Program-made: the position numbers and the translations under genes
Notes under the pieces: model-generated
The model's input: only the letters and a program-made list of their open reading frames with translations
Databases searched by the model: none
Told to the model about the DNA's origin: nothing
NCBI GenBank assembly: GCA_963741495.1
Contig: CAVUID010000013.1
Location: 1 to 64,000, forward strand
From: Sulfurimicrobium sp963741495
GTDB taxonomy: Bacteria > Pseudomonadota > Gammaproteobacteria > Burkholderiales > Sulfuricellaceae
Direction of reading: 5' to 3'
DNA length: 64,000 bases
Shown: piece after piece, positions 39,970-48,860 of the stretch
How the letters are laid out: each line of letters begins with the position of its first letter
How positions within the stretch are numbered: the first letter of the stretch is position 1

Positions 39970-40694
39970 GACTCCAGCAACGCCTTGATCACGGCGCCGG
40001 CCAGCATCATTCCGAAAAGGGGCGGCATATAGCTGATGGTGCCGTTCACTGCCCGGGCACGCCCTGGCCCATCGACCGGCTGTGGCGGCAGTGGCGCACG
40101 CGGCTGCTCATCGGAGAACACGGTCAGCACCCCCTTGCGCAAGCCGTAGTGGCGACTGAGCCGCTTGCGCATCTGCTTTGCCAGCGGGCACATTTCTGTT
40201 TTGCTGATGTCGTCAATCTTGATTTTTCGCGGATCGATCCGGTTGCCCGCCCCCATGCTCGACGCCACCCGCAGGCCGCGCTTCACACTCTCTCCCACCA
40301 GCGCCACCTTGCAGGCAAGGGAATCGATCGCATCCACGACATAGTCGCAGTCCGGCACCAGTTCGTTGACATTCTCGCTATTCAGAAAAGTGCGCAGTAT
40401 TTCCAACCGGCATTCGGGATTAATGTCCATGATGCGGGCCCGCATCAATTCCGCCTTGGCCTGACCGACGGTGGAGAGCAGCGCCGGCAACTGGCGATTG
40501 ATATTGCTGGTGGCCACGACATCATGGTCGAGCAGCGTCAAGCGCCCCACGCCTGCACGCGCCAGCGCTTCGGCACAGTAGGAGCCGACGCCGCCCAGCC
40601 CCGCGACGAATACGTGTTTCTGTGCAAGCGTGGCCAGGCCAGCATCTCCCAGCAGGATGTGTGTACGCTCGAATTGAGGCAACAGGCCGTTCAT
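39966..40694 (-). CDS. tcdA: TcdA (CsdL), tRNA t6A37 dehydratase, ThiF/E1-like
   Basis: 242 residues of the ThiF/MoeB/E1 superfamily: FVAGLGGVGSYCAEALARAGVG (nucleotide-binding), DHDVVATSNINRQ and DAIDSLACKVAL. It activates t6A37 with ATP to the cyclic form. It ends with a membrane-like tail. Both gene ends overlap neighbours by four bases. Confidence 0.93.
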   Translation of the reverse strand: MNGLLPQFERTHILLGDAGLATLAQKHVFVAGLGGVGSYCAEALARAGVGRLTLLDHDVVATSNINRQLPALLSTVGQAKAELMRARIMDINPECRLEILRTFLNSENVNELVPDCDYVVDAIDSLACKVALVGESVKRGLRVASSMGAGNRIDPRKIKIDDISKTEMCPLAKQMRKRLSRHYGLRKGVLTVFSDEQPRAPLPPQPVDGPGRARAVNGTISYMPPLFGMMLAGAVIKALLES

Positions 40695-41575
40695 GAATTA
40701 TCTCCGGAATGGGTTTCAATGGGTTCAACGTGAATAATGACCGAGGTTTGCGCCAGTTCACGCGCAATTTTTTCCTCAATGCGGTCGCATAAATCGTGGG
40801 ATGCCCGCACGCTGATCTCGCCGGGCATCAGCAAATGGAATTCGATAAAGCGACGCGGCCCGGCTTTGCGGCTGCGCAAGTCGTGGAAAGAGGCCCCGGA
40901 GGGCAACATGGCGCGAATCGAGGCTTCGATGGAACGCGTCTCCTGCTCCGGCAATGCGGCATCCATCAAGCCATCCAGAGAGCGGCGCAGCAATTTCACC
41001 CCGGTCAGCACGATATTGGCGCCAACGACCACCGCCATGATGGGGTCGAGCACCTGCCACGCCGGTGGCGCAAACATCACCACCACCAACCCGCCCAGCA
41101 CACCGACGGAGGTCCAGACATCGGTGAGCAGATGCCGGGCGTCCGCCTCCAAAGCGATGCTGTCCTTTTCTCGCGCCACTCTGAGCAGCATGCGCGCCGC
41201 CACCAAATTTACCAGTGCAGCCAGCCCTGAAACCAGCAACCCCGAACCAAGATGGGTGAGTGGCGCTGGATAAAAAAAACGTTCCATGGCGGCATAGATG
41301 ATTGAAGCCGCCGCCACCAGAATCAGCGCGCCCTCGACACCGCTGGAGAAATATTCCGCCTTTTCGTGACCATAGGCATGCCCGGTATCCGCCGGACGTG
41401 CTGCAATGCTCAGCATCCAGAAAACCATCAGGCCTGCCGCAAGATTGACCAGAGACTCAATAGCATCGGAAAACAAACTCACCGAGCCGGTAAGAAACCA
41501 CGCGCCAAACTTGAGCGCCAGCGTCACAATCGCCGCTGCAATCGAGAGTAGCGCCATCTTCCGGACCGCGATCAC
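40691..41575 (-). CDS. Cation diffusion facilitator transporter
   Basis: 294 residues with about six membrane helices and a C-terminal cytoplasmic domain. Metal-site residues are visible in SDAIESLVN (helix 2) and HLLTDVWTS (helix 5), and the family signature GHEKAEYFSS is present. It probably exports Zn2+, Fe2+, Mn2+ or Co2+; specificity cannot be read. Coupled to tatD and tcdA by overlaps. Confidence 0.92.
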   Translation of the reverse strand: MIAVRKMALLSIAAAIVTLALKFGAWFLTGSVSLFSDAIESLVNLAAGLMVFWMLSIAARPADTGHAYGHEKAEYFSSGVEGALILVAAASIIYAAMERFFYPAPLTHLGSGLLVSGLAALVNLVAARMLLRVAREKDSIALEADARHLLTDVWTSVGVLGGLVVVMFAPPAWQVLDPIMAVVVGANIVLTGVKLLRRSLDGLMDAALPEQETRSIEASIRAMLPSGASFHDLRSRKAGPRRFIEFHLLMPGEISVRASHDLCDRIEEKIARELAQTSVIIHVEPIETHSGDNS

Positions 41576-42336
41576 GTCAGCCCTTTCACCACGGCACGCG
41601 CATTGGCGCCAGTTGCCTGGACCACCGCCTCATATGGGATGCCGCGCAACTCTGCCAGAGCCTGCGCGATTTGCGGCAATGTTTCTGAGCTGTTGCGCCC
41701 CTTGCCAATCCAGACCGGCGCCATATCCGGCGCATCAGTTTCCAGCACGATGGCTTCCAGCGGTAGAGTGGCCGCCAGTTCCCGCAAGCGGGTGGCACGC
41801 GGATAAGTCATTGCGCCGCCAAAACCCAGCCTGAAGCCCAGTTTGATGAATTCATCCGCCTGCTGCCGGCTGCCATTGAAGGCATGGGCAATACCGCCGC
41901 AAACTCGTATCCGGCGCAAATGCTTGAGTACCTGGTCCTGCGCGCGGCGGATATGCAACAACACCGGCAATTCAGCATCCCGAGCGATCTTCAGTTGCTC
42001 GCTAAAATAGAATTCCTGCATTTCCTGATCATAATCAGGCACAAAGAAATCAAGGCCGATTTCGCCGATCGCCACCAGCTTTTCGAGTGCCACGGCAGCT
42101 TTCAAGTCAACGAGATCTTCAGGCTGCGCACGATCCACATACATGGGGTGAATACCCAGAGCCGGATAACAGCCGGCATAGCGCCTGCAACACTCCAGCA
42201 CTGCTGCAAAATTACCCTTTTCCACAGACGGCACAATCTGGATTTCGACCCCAGCCGCGCGTGCAGCGGCCACATCCCGATCACGATCGGAGTCGAACTC
42301 GGCAGCATCAAGGTGGCAGTGGGTATCAATCAACAT
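41572..42336 (-). CDS. tatD: TatD-family metal-dependent DNase
   Basis: 254 residues. The metal-binding start MLIDTHCHLDAAEFDSD is followed by IGEIGLDF, LLHIRRAQDQ, IAHAFNGSR and the final VLETDAPDMAP. TatD proteins are Mg2+-dependent nucleases with roles in DNA quality control. It is the first gene of the operon and overlaps the CDF gene by four bases. Confidence 0.94.
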   Translation of the reverse strand: MLIDTHCHLDAAEFDSDRDRDVAAARAAGVEIQIVPSVEKGNFAAVLECCRRYAGCYPALGIHPMYVDRAQPEDLVDLKAAVALEKLVAIGEIGLDFFVPDYDQEMQEFYFSEQLKIARDAELPVLLHIRRAQDQVLKHLRRIRVCGGIAHAFNGSRQQADEFIKLGFRLGFGGAMTYPRATRLRELAATLPLEAIVLETDAPDMAPVWIGKGRNSSETLPQIAQALAELRGIPYEAVVQATGANARAVVKGLT

Positions 42337-42432
42337 GGCAAGGCTTGCAATACATTGAATTGGCCACCATTATATGGCGATAAAATTTTGCGACAGTTTA
42401 GCATCGCCCCATTGATTCAGGATTCCCGGAAT

Positions 42433-42795
42433 ATGCAGACCAGAAAAACCATCCCCATTCATACCGTCCCTGAAGACGAGGCCGCCAGCGCCTGTTCCAG
42501 CGGTGAACCTTACGCCCTGATGGTGCTGGGCGACAGCATGCTGCCGGAATTCGAGAACGGCGACATCATCGTGGTCGAACCGGAAGGACTGGCGACCGAC
42601 GGCTCGTTCGTGGTCGCCTTCCATAAGGATGAATACACTTTCCGCCAGTTGCTGATCCGCGACGACAAGTGGTATCTGAGCGCCCTCAACGATCTGTACC
42701 CCACCGAACTAATTTCCGGCCCGGAAGCCGTCAAGGGCGTGGTAATTCAGAAGAAAAAACCCGGCAGACGCAGCTCGATGAAGTCCTACATTTAA
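42433..42795 (+). CDS. Short S24/LexA-like protein, catalytic lysine apparently replaced
   Basis: 120 residues (ATG 42433). The core resembles the LexA C-terminal domain: YALMVLGDSMLPEFENGDIIVVE keeps Ser35 in the GDSM motif, and SFVVAFHKDEYTFRQLL matches the VVA..DEVTVKRL block. The catalytic Lys position is Arg71, so self-cleavage looks unlikely. It has no DNA-binding HTH. Upstream open sequence in frame is a shadow of tatD. Function unknown; possible roles are a UmuD-like partner or ligand sensor. It is divergent from tatD across 96 bases. Confidence 0.75.
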   Translation: MQTRKTIPIHTVPEDEAASACSSGEPYALMVLGDSMLPEFENGDIIVVEPEGLATDGSFVVAFHKDEYTFRQLLIRDDKWYLSALNDLYPTELISGPEAVKGVVIQKKKPGRRSSMKSYI

Positions 42796-42884
42796 GAAAC
42801 CCCTGACCAGGCCCATATTTTGAAATCCTTCTGAAAAGCTTGAGGGCGGCCTGACCGAAGACCTTCATGCCCGGCTTCTGGGCA

Positions 42885-43787
42885 TTACCCGCGTGGATGG
42901 TGTACGGCATGCAGTCGCTTCAGCCGCTCCCGCGCCACATGGGTGTAAATCTGGGTTGTAGAAATATCCGAGTGTCCCAGCAGCATCTGCACCACTCTCA
43001 AATCAGCACCGTGATTAAGCAGGTGGGTAGCAAAAGCATGGCGCAAAGTATGGGGAGAAAGGGCCACAGACAAGCCCGCCTGAACCGCATAGCGCTTGAT
43101 GAGATGCCAGAATGCCTGGCGTGTCATGGCGCCGCCGCGCTGCGTCACGAATACTGCCACATCAGGCTTGCCCGCCAGCAAATCGGGGCGCGCTTCTGTC
43201 AGATAGCGCTGCAACCAGTCTACCGCTTCGGCGCCCAGCGGAACCAGGCGCTCCTTGGAGCCCTTCCCCATCACCCGCACCACCCCCATTTCCAGGCTGA
43301 GCCCCTGTAGCGGCAATGACACCAGCTCCGACACGCGCAATCCGGTGGCATAGAGGGTCTCCAGCATGGCACGGTCGCGCAGTCCGAGCGACTGAGCAAT
43401 ATTGGGCGCATTCAACAGGGCTTCCACATCAGCCTCGCTCAGGGATTTAGGTAAAGGTCGTGGCAGCTTGGGCATCTCAATCTGCAGCGTGGGATCCACC
43501 TGAATTTTTCCCTGGCGCAGCTGGTAGCGGTAAAAGCGACGCAGGCTGGACAGCAAACGACTGCTCGTCGTCGCCTTGATGTGAGCAGCGAACCGGTGCG
43601 CAAGGTAGGCGAGAATGTCGACCTGGCCCGCATCGAGCGGACCCCGATGGCGCTCTCGTTCAAGCCACTCGGAAAACTGGCCAAGATCCCGCCGGTAACT
43701 CTCCAGCGTATTGCGCGCCAGCCCCTCTTCGAGCCACAGCGCGTCACAAAACTCATCCAGCAGGTCTAAAGGCAGGGACATGCTCAT
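42885..43787 (-). CDS. xerD: Tyrosine recombinase XerD
   Basis: About 300 residues with an N-terminal core-binding domain (LARNTLESYRRDLGQFSEWL) and catalytic residues Arg (TGLRVSEL), Lys (GKGSKERLVPL), HxxR (HTLRHAFATHLL), His (GHSDISTTQ) and Tyr (IYTHVARERL). It resolves chromosome dimers at dif with XerC. The ATGs at 43787 and 43781 are both possible. A small hairpin (42867-42885) lies at its stop. It overlaps the restored ogt reading frame. Confidence 0.95.
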   Translation of the reverse strand: MSMSLPLDLLDEFCDALWLEEGLARNTLESYRRDLGQFSEWLERERHRGPLDAGQVDILAYLAHRFAAHIKATTSSRLLSSLRRFYRYQLRQGKIQVDPTLQIEMPKLPRPLPKSLSEADVEALLNAPNIAQSLGLRDRAMLETLYATGLRVSELVSLPLQGLSLEMGVVRVMGKGSKERLVPLGAEAVDWLQRYLTEARPDLLAGKPDVAVFVTQRGGAMTRQAFWHLIKRYAVQAGLSVALSPHTLRHAFATHLLNHGADLRVVQMLLGHSDISTTQIYTHVARERLKRLHAVHHPRG

Positions 43788-44260
43788 GCTCCAGCAACCA
43801 GCGTTTGATCTGCAGTGGGTTGCCATCTGCGTGGCGCATGAAGCCGCCCAGGCCCGTTTTGGCCAAGTACGCGGTGGCAAGGAATAATCACCGGGATGGG
43901 ATTGGCGCCGCAGGCCTGACCGATTGCACGCGGTGCCGAGCCGAGATGCTTAGCCAGCGCACCATAACTTTCAACCTGGCCGGAGGGAATTTCCAGCAGC
44001 GCCTGCCATACCCTTTTTTGATAGGGCGTGCCCTGCGGTCGAAGCGGAAGATCGAAGTGAAAATCAGGATCGGCGGCATAGGCCTGTAATTGGGCGCAGG
44101 TTTTCAGAGCCAGAGGTGTTTGCGCGGGAAGGATAAGCGTCTCGTCAGGCAGAAAATCGATTTCTGTCAGATACTCGCCCTCGGTAACAATACCCAGAAT
44201 ACCGAAAGGCATGGCGATTCGAGCCTGGTAGATTTTCAAGAAAAACGCTCCCACAGCCAT
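43753..44260 (-). CDS. ogt: Methylated-DNA-protein cysteine methyltransferase, one frameshift near the end
   Basis: The family core is clear (GTPYQKRVWQALLEIPSGQVESYGALAKHLG, GACGANPIPVIIPCHRVL) with acceptor cysteine in IPCHRV. After CHRVL the frame is lost at 43863 (CC on the plus strand). Removing one base restores AKTGLGGFMRHADGNPLQIKRWLLEHEHV and a stop at 43753-43755. The protein repairs O6-alkylguanine. ATG 44260 is shown; a TTG at 44239 with GGGAG upstream may be the true start. Confidence 0.88.
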
Positions 44261-44410
44261 GCATATGGCGTCGATTCTCTTTGTATCGGGCGAACAACAG
44301 TCTCAGATTTTAGTGCTGAAATCCATGTAGACAATGGCGCGTCAAAAATGAGCGGGGGATAAAGCCAATAGCGCATCGCGCCATTCTAAACGCATCGGGG
44401 GAATTTGTGT

Positions 44411-44453
44411 GGCCTCCCTGCTGCCCGGAGCGAGCCGGGGCAGCAGGGAGGCC
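44411..44453. terminator. 16-bp perfect inverted repeat downstream of rplS
   Basis: GGCCTCCCTGCTGCCC (44411-44426) is exactly repeated in reverse complement at 44438-44453 with an 11-base loop. It lies 24 bases past the rplS stop and has no U run. It probably ends or stabilises the rpsP-rimM-trmD-rplS messenger. Confidence 0.8.
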
Positions 44454-44477
44454 AGCGGGGAAAGACGCTGTTGCCGC

Positions 44478-44840
44478 TTACTTGCGGTTAGGCAGTTTTT
44501 CCTTGATACGAGCGGACTTGCCGGAGCGGTCGCGCAGGTAGTACAGCTTGGCGCGGCGCACATCACCACGGCGCTTCACTTCGATGCTTGCCACCAGCGG
44601 GGAGTAGGTCTGGAAAGTACGCTCCACACCTTCGCCGGAGGAAATCTTGCGCACGATGAAGGATGAGTTCAGGCCACGGTTACGCTTGCCGATGACCACA
44701 CCTTCGTAAGCCTGCAGACGCTCGCGGGTGCCTTCCTTTACTTTGACCTGCACCACGATGGTGTCGCCGGGGGCAAAAGCAGGAATGGTTTTACCCAGGC
44801 GGGCGATTTCTTCCTGTTCCAGTTGTTCGATGATATTCAT
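44478..44840 (-). CDS. rplS: 50S ribosomal protein L19
   Basis: 120 residues of L19: FAPGDTIVVQVKVKEGTRERLQAYEGVVIGKRNRG, SFIVRKISSGEGVERTFQTYSP and RRAKLYYLRDRSGKSARIKEK. It ends the conserved rpsP-rimM-trmD-rplS operon. The C-terminus has the usual basic residues. Confidence 0.97.
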   Translation of the reverse strand: MNIIEQLEQEEIARLGKTIPAFAPGDTIVVQVKVKEGTRERLQAYEGVVIGKRNRGLNSSFIVRKISSGEGVERTFQTYSPLVASIEVKRRGDVRRAKLYYLRDRSGKSARIKEKLPNRK

Positions 44841-44852
44841 GTTTGCTTCCTT

Positions 44853-45619
44853 TTATTTTACGGCGTCTTGTTCCTGCTGATACTCAGTCAGCAGCCGAGA
44901 CTCCTCTTTGGTCAACTGGCGTTTTGCCAGCAAATCTGGGCGACGTTGCCAGGTGCGTCCAAGCGCCTGTTTCAGCCGCCACTTCTGTATCAGGGCGTGG
45001 TTTCCGGACATCAAAACTTCCGGGACACGCTCACCCTGATAAACTTCGGGCCGGGTATAGTGCGGAAAATCCAGCAGGCCATTCACAAACGAATCCTGCT
45101 CGGCCGATTCCGCATCGCCCAGCACTCCCGGCAATTGCCGGATAATGCAATCCATCAGCACCATGGCCGGGAGTTCCCCCCCGGAAAGCACATAGTCGCC
45201 GATGGAAATTTCTTCATCCACCTGGCGCCGCAAGAGTCGTTCGTCCACCCCTTCGTAACGCCCGGCAAGTAAAATCAGTCCGCCCGTCGCCACCAGATCC
45301 ATCACCCGGCATGGTCAAGCAATCTTCCCTGCGGCGAGAGATAAACCACCCGTGGCTTCTCCATACCCGCCGCGCTTTGCGCCTGACGCGCTGCCGTGAT
45401 GGCCTGTTCCAGCGGTTCCGCCAGCATCACCATGCCGGGACCGCCACCATAGGGCCGGTCATCCACCGTGCGGTAATTGTTGCTGGTGAAGTCGCGTGGA
45501 TTCCACAGCCGCAACTGGTAACTCGACTGCTCCTGCGCCCGTCGCGTGATGCCGCTTGCGGTAACAGCTTCAAACATCGGCGGAAACAGGGTGACAACAT
45601 CGAACTGGTAAGGAATCAC
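44853..45619 (-). CDS. trmD: tRNA (guanine-N1-)-methyltransferase, one frameshift
   Basis: The first part starts at GTG 45619 (overlapping the rimM TGA) with FDVVTLFPPMFEAV and DRPYGGGPGMVM, and the second part carries LAGRYEGVDERLL, EISIGDYVLSGGELPAMVL and LDFPHYTRPEVYQG. They join if one C (G on the plus strand at 45308-45309) is added; this restores LLDHARVMDLV in place of the premature TGA. Total about 255 residues, the family length. TrmD makes m1G37 and is essential in most bacteria, so an assembly error is likely. Confidence 0.9.
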
Positions 45620-46125
45620 CAATCCAGACCCCAGTCCACCCGGATCGTGCCAGCCGCCAGATCCACTTCCTGTATCACTTGCGGAACGAAGGGAATCAAT
45701 ATTTCCCGTTCGCCCTGTACCACCAGCACGTCATTGGCGCCGGTTTCCAGCAGTTCGCTGACTTTGCCCAAGATCTGCTGCTCGGTATTGAGCACGCTCA
45801 GACCGATCAGGTCAGACCAGTAATATTCATTCTCGGCAGGTTCCGGCAATGCATCGCGAGGTACGGCAATTTCACTGCCACGCAACGCAGCCGCCGCATC
45901 CCGGTCATTACAGCCATCCAGATGCACCACCAGCGATTTGCTGTGCACTTCGGAATCCAGCACCTTGACTTCACGCCACTGGCCATTCTTGCCCAGCCAC
46001 CATGCCGGATAGTCGAGCAGACCGTCAATGTGTTCGGTATGAGCATGGATCTTGACCCAGCCACGCACCCCGAACGGGACACCAATGTGCCCCATGACAA
46101 CCAGATTATCAGGCTGCTGCGACAC
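45616..46125 (-). CDS. rimM: RimM, 16S rRNA processing protein
   Basis: 169 residues starting at GTG 46125. The N-terminal domain (MGHIGVPFGVRGWVKIHAHT) is followed by the PRC-barrel domain (EYYWSDLIGLSVL, LLETGANDVLVVQGEREILIPFV). It binds S19 and helps mature the 30S head. It follows rpsP by nine bases and overlaps trmD by four. Confidence 0.95.
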   Translation of the reverse strand: MSQQPDNLVVMGHIGVPFGVRGWVKIHAHTEHIDGLLDYPAWWLGKNGQWREVKVLDSEVHSKSLVVHLDGCNDRDAAAALRGSEIAVPRDALPEPAENEYYWSDLIGLSVLNTEQQILGKVSELLETGANDVLVVQGEREILIPFVPQVIQEVDLAAGTIRVDWGLDW

Positions 46126-46133
46126 CTAACGAT

Positions 46134-46388
46134 TTAGGCTGCTGCTACGGCGCCCGCGCGCTTGACCAGTTTTGCCACTGCGTCGCTCAACTGGGCGCCC
46201 TTGCTTTGCCAATAAGCCACGCGCTCGGAATTGATGCGCATTGCTTCTTGTCCTTCAGGCGCGAGCGGGTTATAGAAACCCACGCGCTCGATGAAACGAC
46301 CGTCGCGACGCTCGCGAGAATCAGCCACCACCAGGTTGTAGAACGGGCGCTTTTTTGCGCCACCGCGGGCGAGTCGAATGATTACCAT
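46134..46388 (-). CDS. rpsP: 30S ribosomal protein S16
   Basis: 84 residues of S16: MVIIRLARGGAKKRPFYNLVVADSR, RDGRFIERVGFYNP. First gene of rpsP-rimM-trmD-rplS. The short gap to ffh (46389-46459) should contain the promoter. Confidence 0.97.
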   Translation of the reverse strand: MVIIRLARGGAKKRPFYNLVVADSRERRDGRFIERVGFYNPLAPEGQEAMRINSERVAYWQSKGAQLSDAVAKLVKRAGAVAAA

Positions 46389-46459
46389 AGTTTCAGCCTA
46401 CTTAAATTCTTGAAAAAGAGCGCGATTTTACGACACTCCAGTACAGGATTGCAAGGACG

Positions 46460-47813
46460 TTATCGCATTCCGGGCAGCATGCCTTTCATACCGCGCATCA
46501 TTTTCGCCATGCCGCCGCCCTTGGAAAACATTTTCATCATTTTCTGGGTTTGCTCGAACTGACTCAACAAACGGTTCACGTCCTGCACCTGAACACCGGC
46601 CCCCGCCGCAATGCGCCGCTTGCGCGAAGCCTTGATAAGCTCCGGCTTACGGCGCTCCTGCGGGGTCATGGAATTGATGATGCCCTCCAGACGGCTAACC
46701 ATCTTGTCGTTGACCTGGGCGTCGCCGGCCATCTGCCCCATCTGGCCGGGCAGCTTGTCCATCAGGGCGGCCATGCCGCCCATTTTTTTCATTTGCTGCA
46801 TCTGCTGCTTGAAGTCCTCGAGATCAAAACTCTTGCCGGACTTGAGTTTCTTCGCCAGCTTTTGCGCCTCGTCCTGATCCACGCCGCGCTGCGCGTCCTC
46901 GATCAGCGACAGCACGTCGCCCATGCCCAGCACGCGCGAAGCCATGCGGTCCGGATAGAATGCTTCCAGACCAGTCGATTTCTCGCCCACACCGACAAAC
47001 TTGATCGGCTTGCCGGTGACCTGCCGCACCGATAGCGCCGCGCCGCCACGCGCATCGCCATCCAGCTTGGTCAGAATCACACCAGTGAGCGGCAGCGCAT
47101 CGCTGAAGGCCCGGGCCGTATTCACCGCATCCTGCCCCTGCATCGCATCGACCACGAACAGGGTTTCGACCGGATCAAGCGCCGAGTGCAGGCGCTTGAT
47201 CTCATCCATCATGGCTTCATCAATCGCCAGGCGACCGGCCGTATCGACAATCACGACATCATGAAAATGCTTGCGCGCAAAATCCACCGCAGACAGGGCG
47301 ATCTGCTCTGGCTGCTGCCCGACCTGAGAAGGGAAGAAATCCGTATCAAGCTGCTGCGCCAAGGTTTTCAGCTGCTCGATCGCGGCCGGGCGATATACGT
47401 CGCAACTGGTCAGCAATACTTTCTTCTTCATCTGCTCGCGCAAAAACTTCGCCAGCTTGCCGGCAGTTGTGGTTTTGCCCGCGCCCTGCAAGCCCGCCAG
47501 CAAAATTACCGCGGGCGGGCGCGCTGCCAGATCGAGCGTGGCATTGTGCTCGCCCATCAGGCGAGTCAGTTCTTCATAAACCACCTGCACCACCGCCTGC
47601 CCCGGCGTCAGGCTGGACAGCACTTCCTGGCCAAGCGCGCGCTCCTCTGACCTGGGCAATGAAATCCTTCACCACCGGCAGTGCCACGTCCGCCTCCAGC
47701 AAGGCCATACGCACTTCACGCAAGGCATCCTGAATATTGGCTTCCGTCAGGCGCGCCTGGCCGCGCAGGTTTTTGATGACGCCGGAAAGGCGTTGCGAAA
47801 GATTGTCAAACAT
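46460..47813 (-). CDS. ffh: Ffh, signal recognition particle GTPase, one frameshift
   Basis: It starts at ATG 47813 (MFDNLSQRLSGVIKNLRGQARL, the N domain), then VALPVVKDFIAQVR. At 47644-47645 an extra base breaks the frame; removing it gives VRERALGQEVLSSL, and the G domain continues with GLQGAGKTTTAGKLA, DTAGRLAIDEAMM and TKLDGDARGGAALS, then the Met-rich M domain ending KMMRGMKGMLPGMR. Total about 450 residues, the normal length. Ffh is essential, so a sequencing or assembly indel is the best explanation. Confidence 0.92.
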
Positions 47814-47976
47814 TTGAATTCCTAATATTCTAGTAAGGAATGAGGGGCAAAAGCGAGGAGACAAGCACGAAGTCATGATTTAGCACCATTTTTGACTCTA
47901 TACTCAAACCTCTCACCCCTAACTCCTCACCATTGATTGGTGTAGAATCGGAAAAATCTGAATTTTATCCCAAACC

Positions 47977-48797
47977 ATGCCGGATTTATTACCTCTTTTC
48001 CTGACTGCATTTCTCTACGCCGGACTCGGCGCCTATTTCTGGCGCGCACTCTGGCTTGGGAAAAGACACCGCCACAACACCCCATGCATGGGAAAAGCCT
48101 GCCATTCTGCTGCCACTGCTGCTCCATGCATGGCTGCTGCTGCAACTGATCATCCAGCCGGACGGAATCAAGCTCGGTGTCGGGCACGCCATCTCGGCCA
48201 TCGCCTGGCTCACGGTTCTGGTCTACTGGCTGGGCAGCCTGCGCAACAATCTGGAAGGCCTGCAGGGATTTGTGCTGCCCTTCGCCGCACTCAGTCTGGT
48301 CGCCCCCTCGACTCTTTCCCGCCACCCATACCCTGCTGCATACCGAAGCAAACCCTGTTCAAGATTCATTTATTCATCGCCACCCTTGCCTACAGCCTGT
48401 TTACCATCGCAGCCATGCACGCACTTCTGATGGCGGCTGTCGAGCGACATCTCCATTCCAGACCGCTCTCGACCCTGCTACAGAGACTTCCCCCGTTGCT
48501 CACCATGGAACATCTGCTATTCCGCATCCTGTGGGCAGGCTTCACCTTGCTCACCCTGACCCTGATGAGCGGCATGCTGTTTTCGGAGGAGTTATTTGGC
48601 AAGGCGCTGCAACTCAGCCACAAAACCGTATTTGCGCATGATCTCCTGGGGCATTTATGCCGCTCTGCTGGGGGGTCGCCTGCGCTATGGCTGGCGCGGA
48701 CGCACTGCCATACGCTGGACACTGAGCGGATTCATGGCGCTGTTTGCTGGCTTATATCGGCAGCAAGTTCGTGCTCGAAATCGTTCTTGGTCGTTGA
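47977..48797 (+). pseudogene. YpjD-like cytochrome c assembly (CcsA-type) membrane protein, several frameshifts
   Basis: The pieces match an inner-membrane cytochrome c assembly family protein: an N-terminal helix (LLPLFLTAFLYAGLGAYFWRALWLG), LLPLLLHAWLLLQLII, a VWL..LRNNLEGLQGFVLP segment, ATHTLLHTEAN, LFIATLAYSLFTIAAMHALLMA, and SWGIYAALLGGRLRYGWRGR near the end. They lie in different frames, with breaks near 48061, 48313, 48357, 48637 and 48748. The order ffh / ypjD / corB, divergent as here, is conserved in many proteobacteria. Either decayed or in poor-quality sequence. Confidence 0.75.
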
Positions 48798-48860
48798 ATA
48801 AATCCAATGTTCAAAGTTTCACAACTCCGCCAGTTTTTCATCGCATAAGGATTCCGTCCC

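Noticed and set aside
41884..42432. N-terminal extension of the S24-like frame
   Set aside because: The upstream part overlaps tatD on the other strand; the S24 core begins at the ATG 42433.
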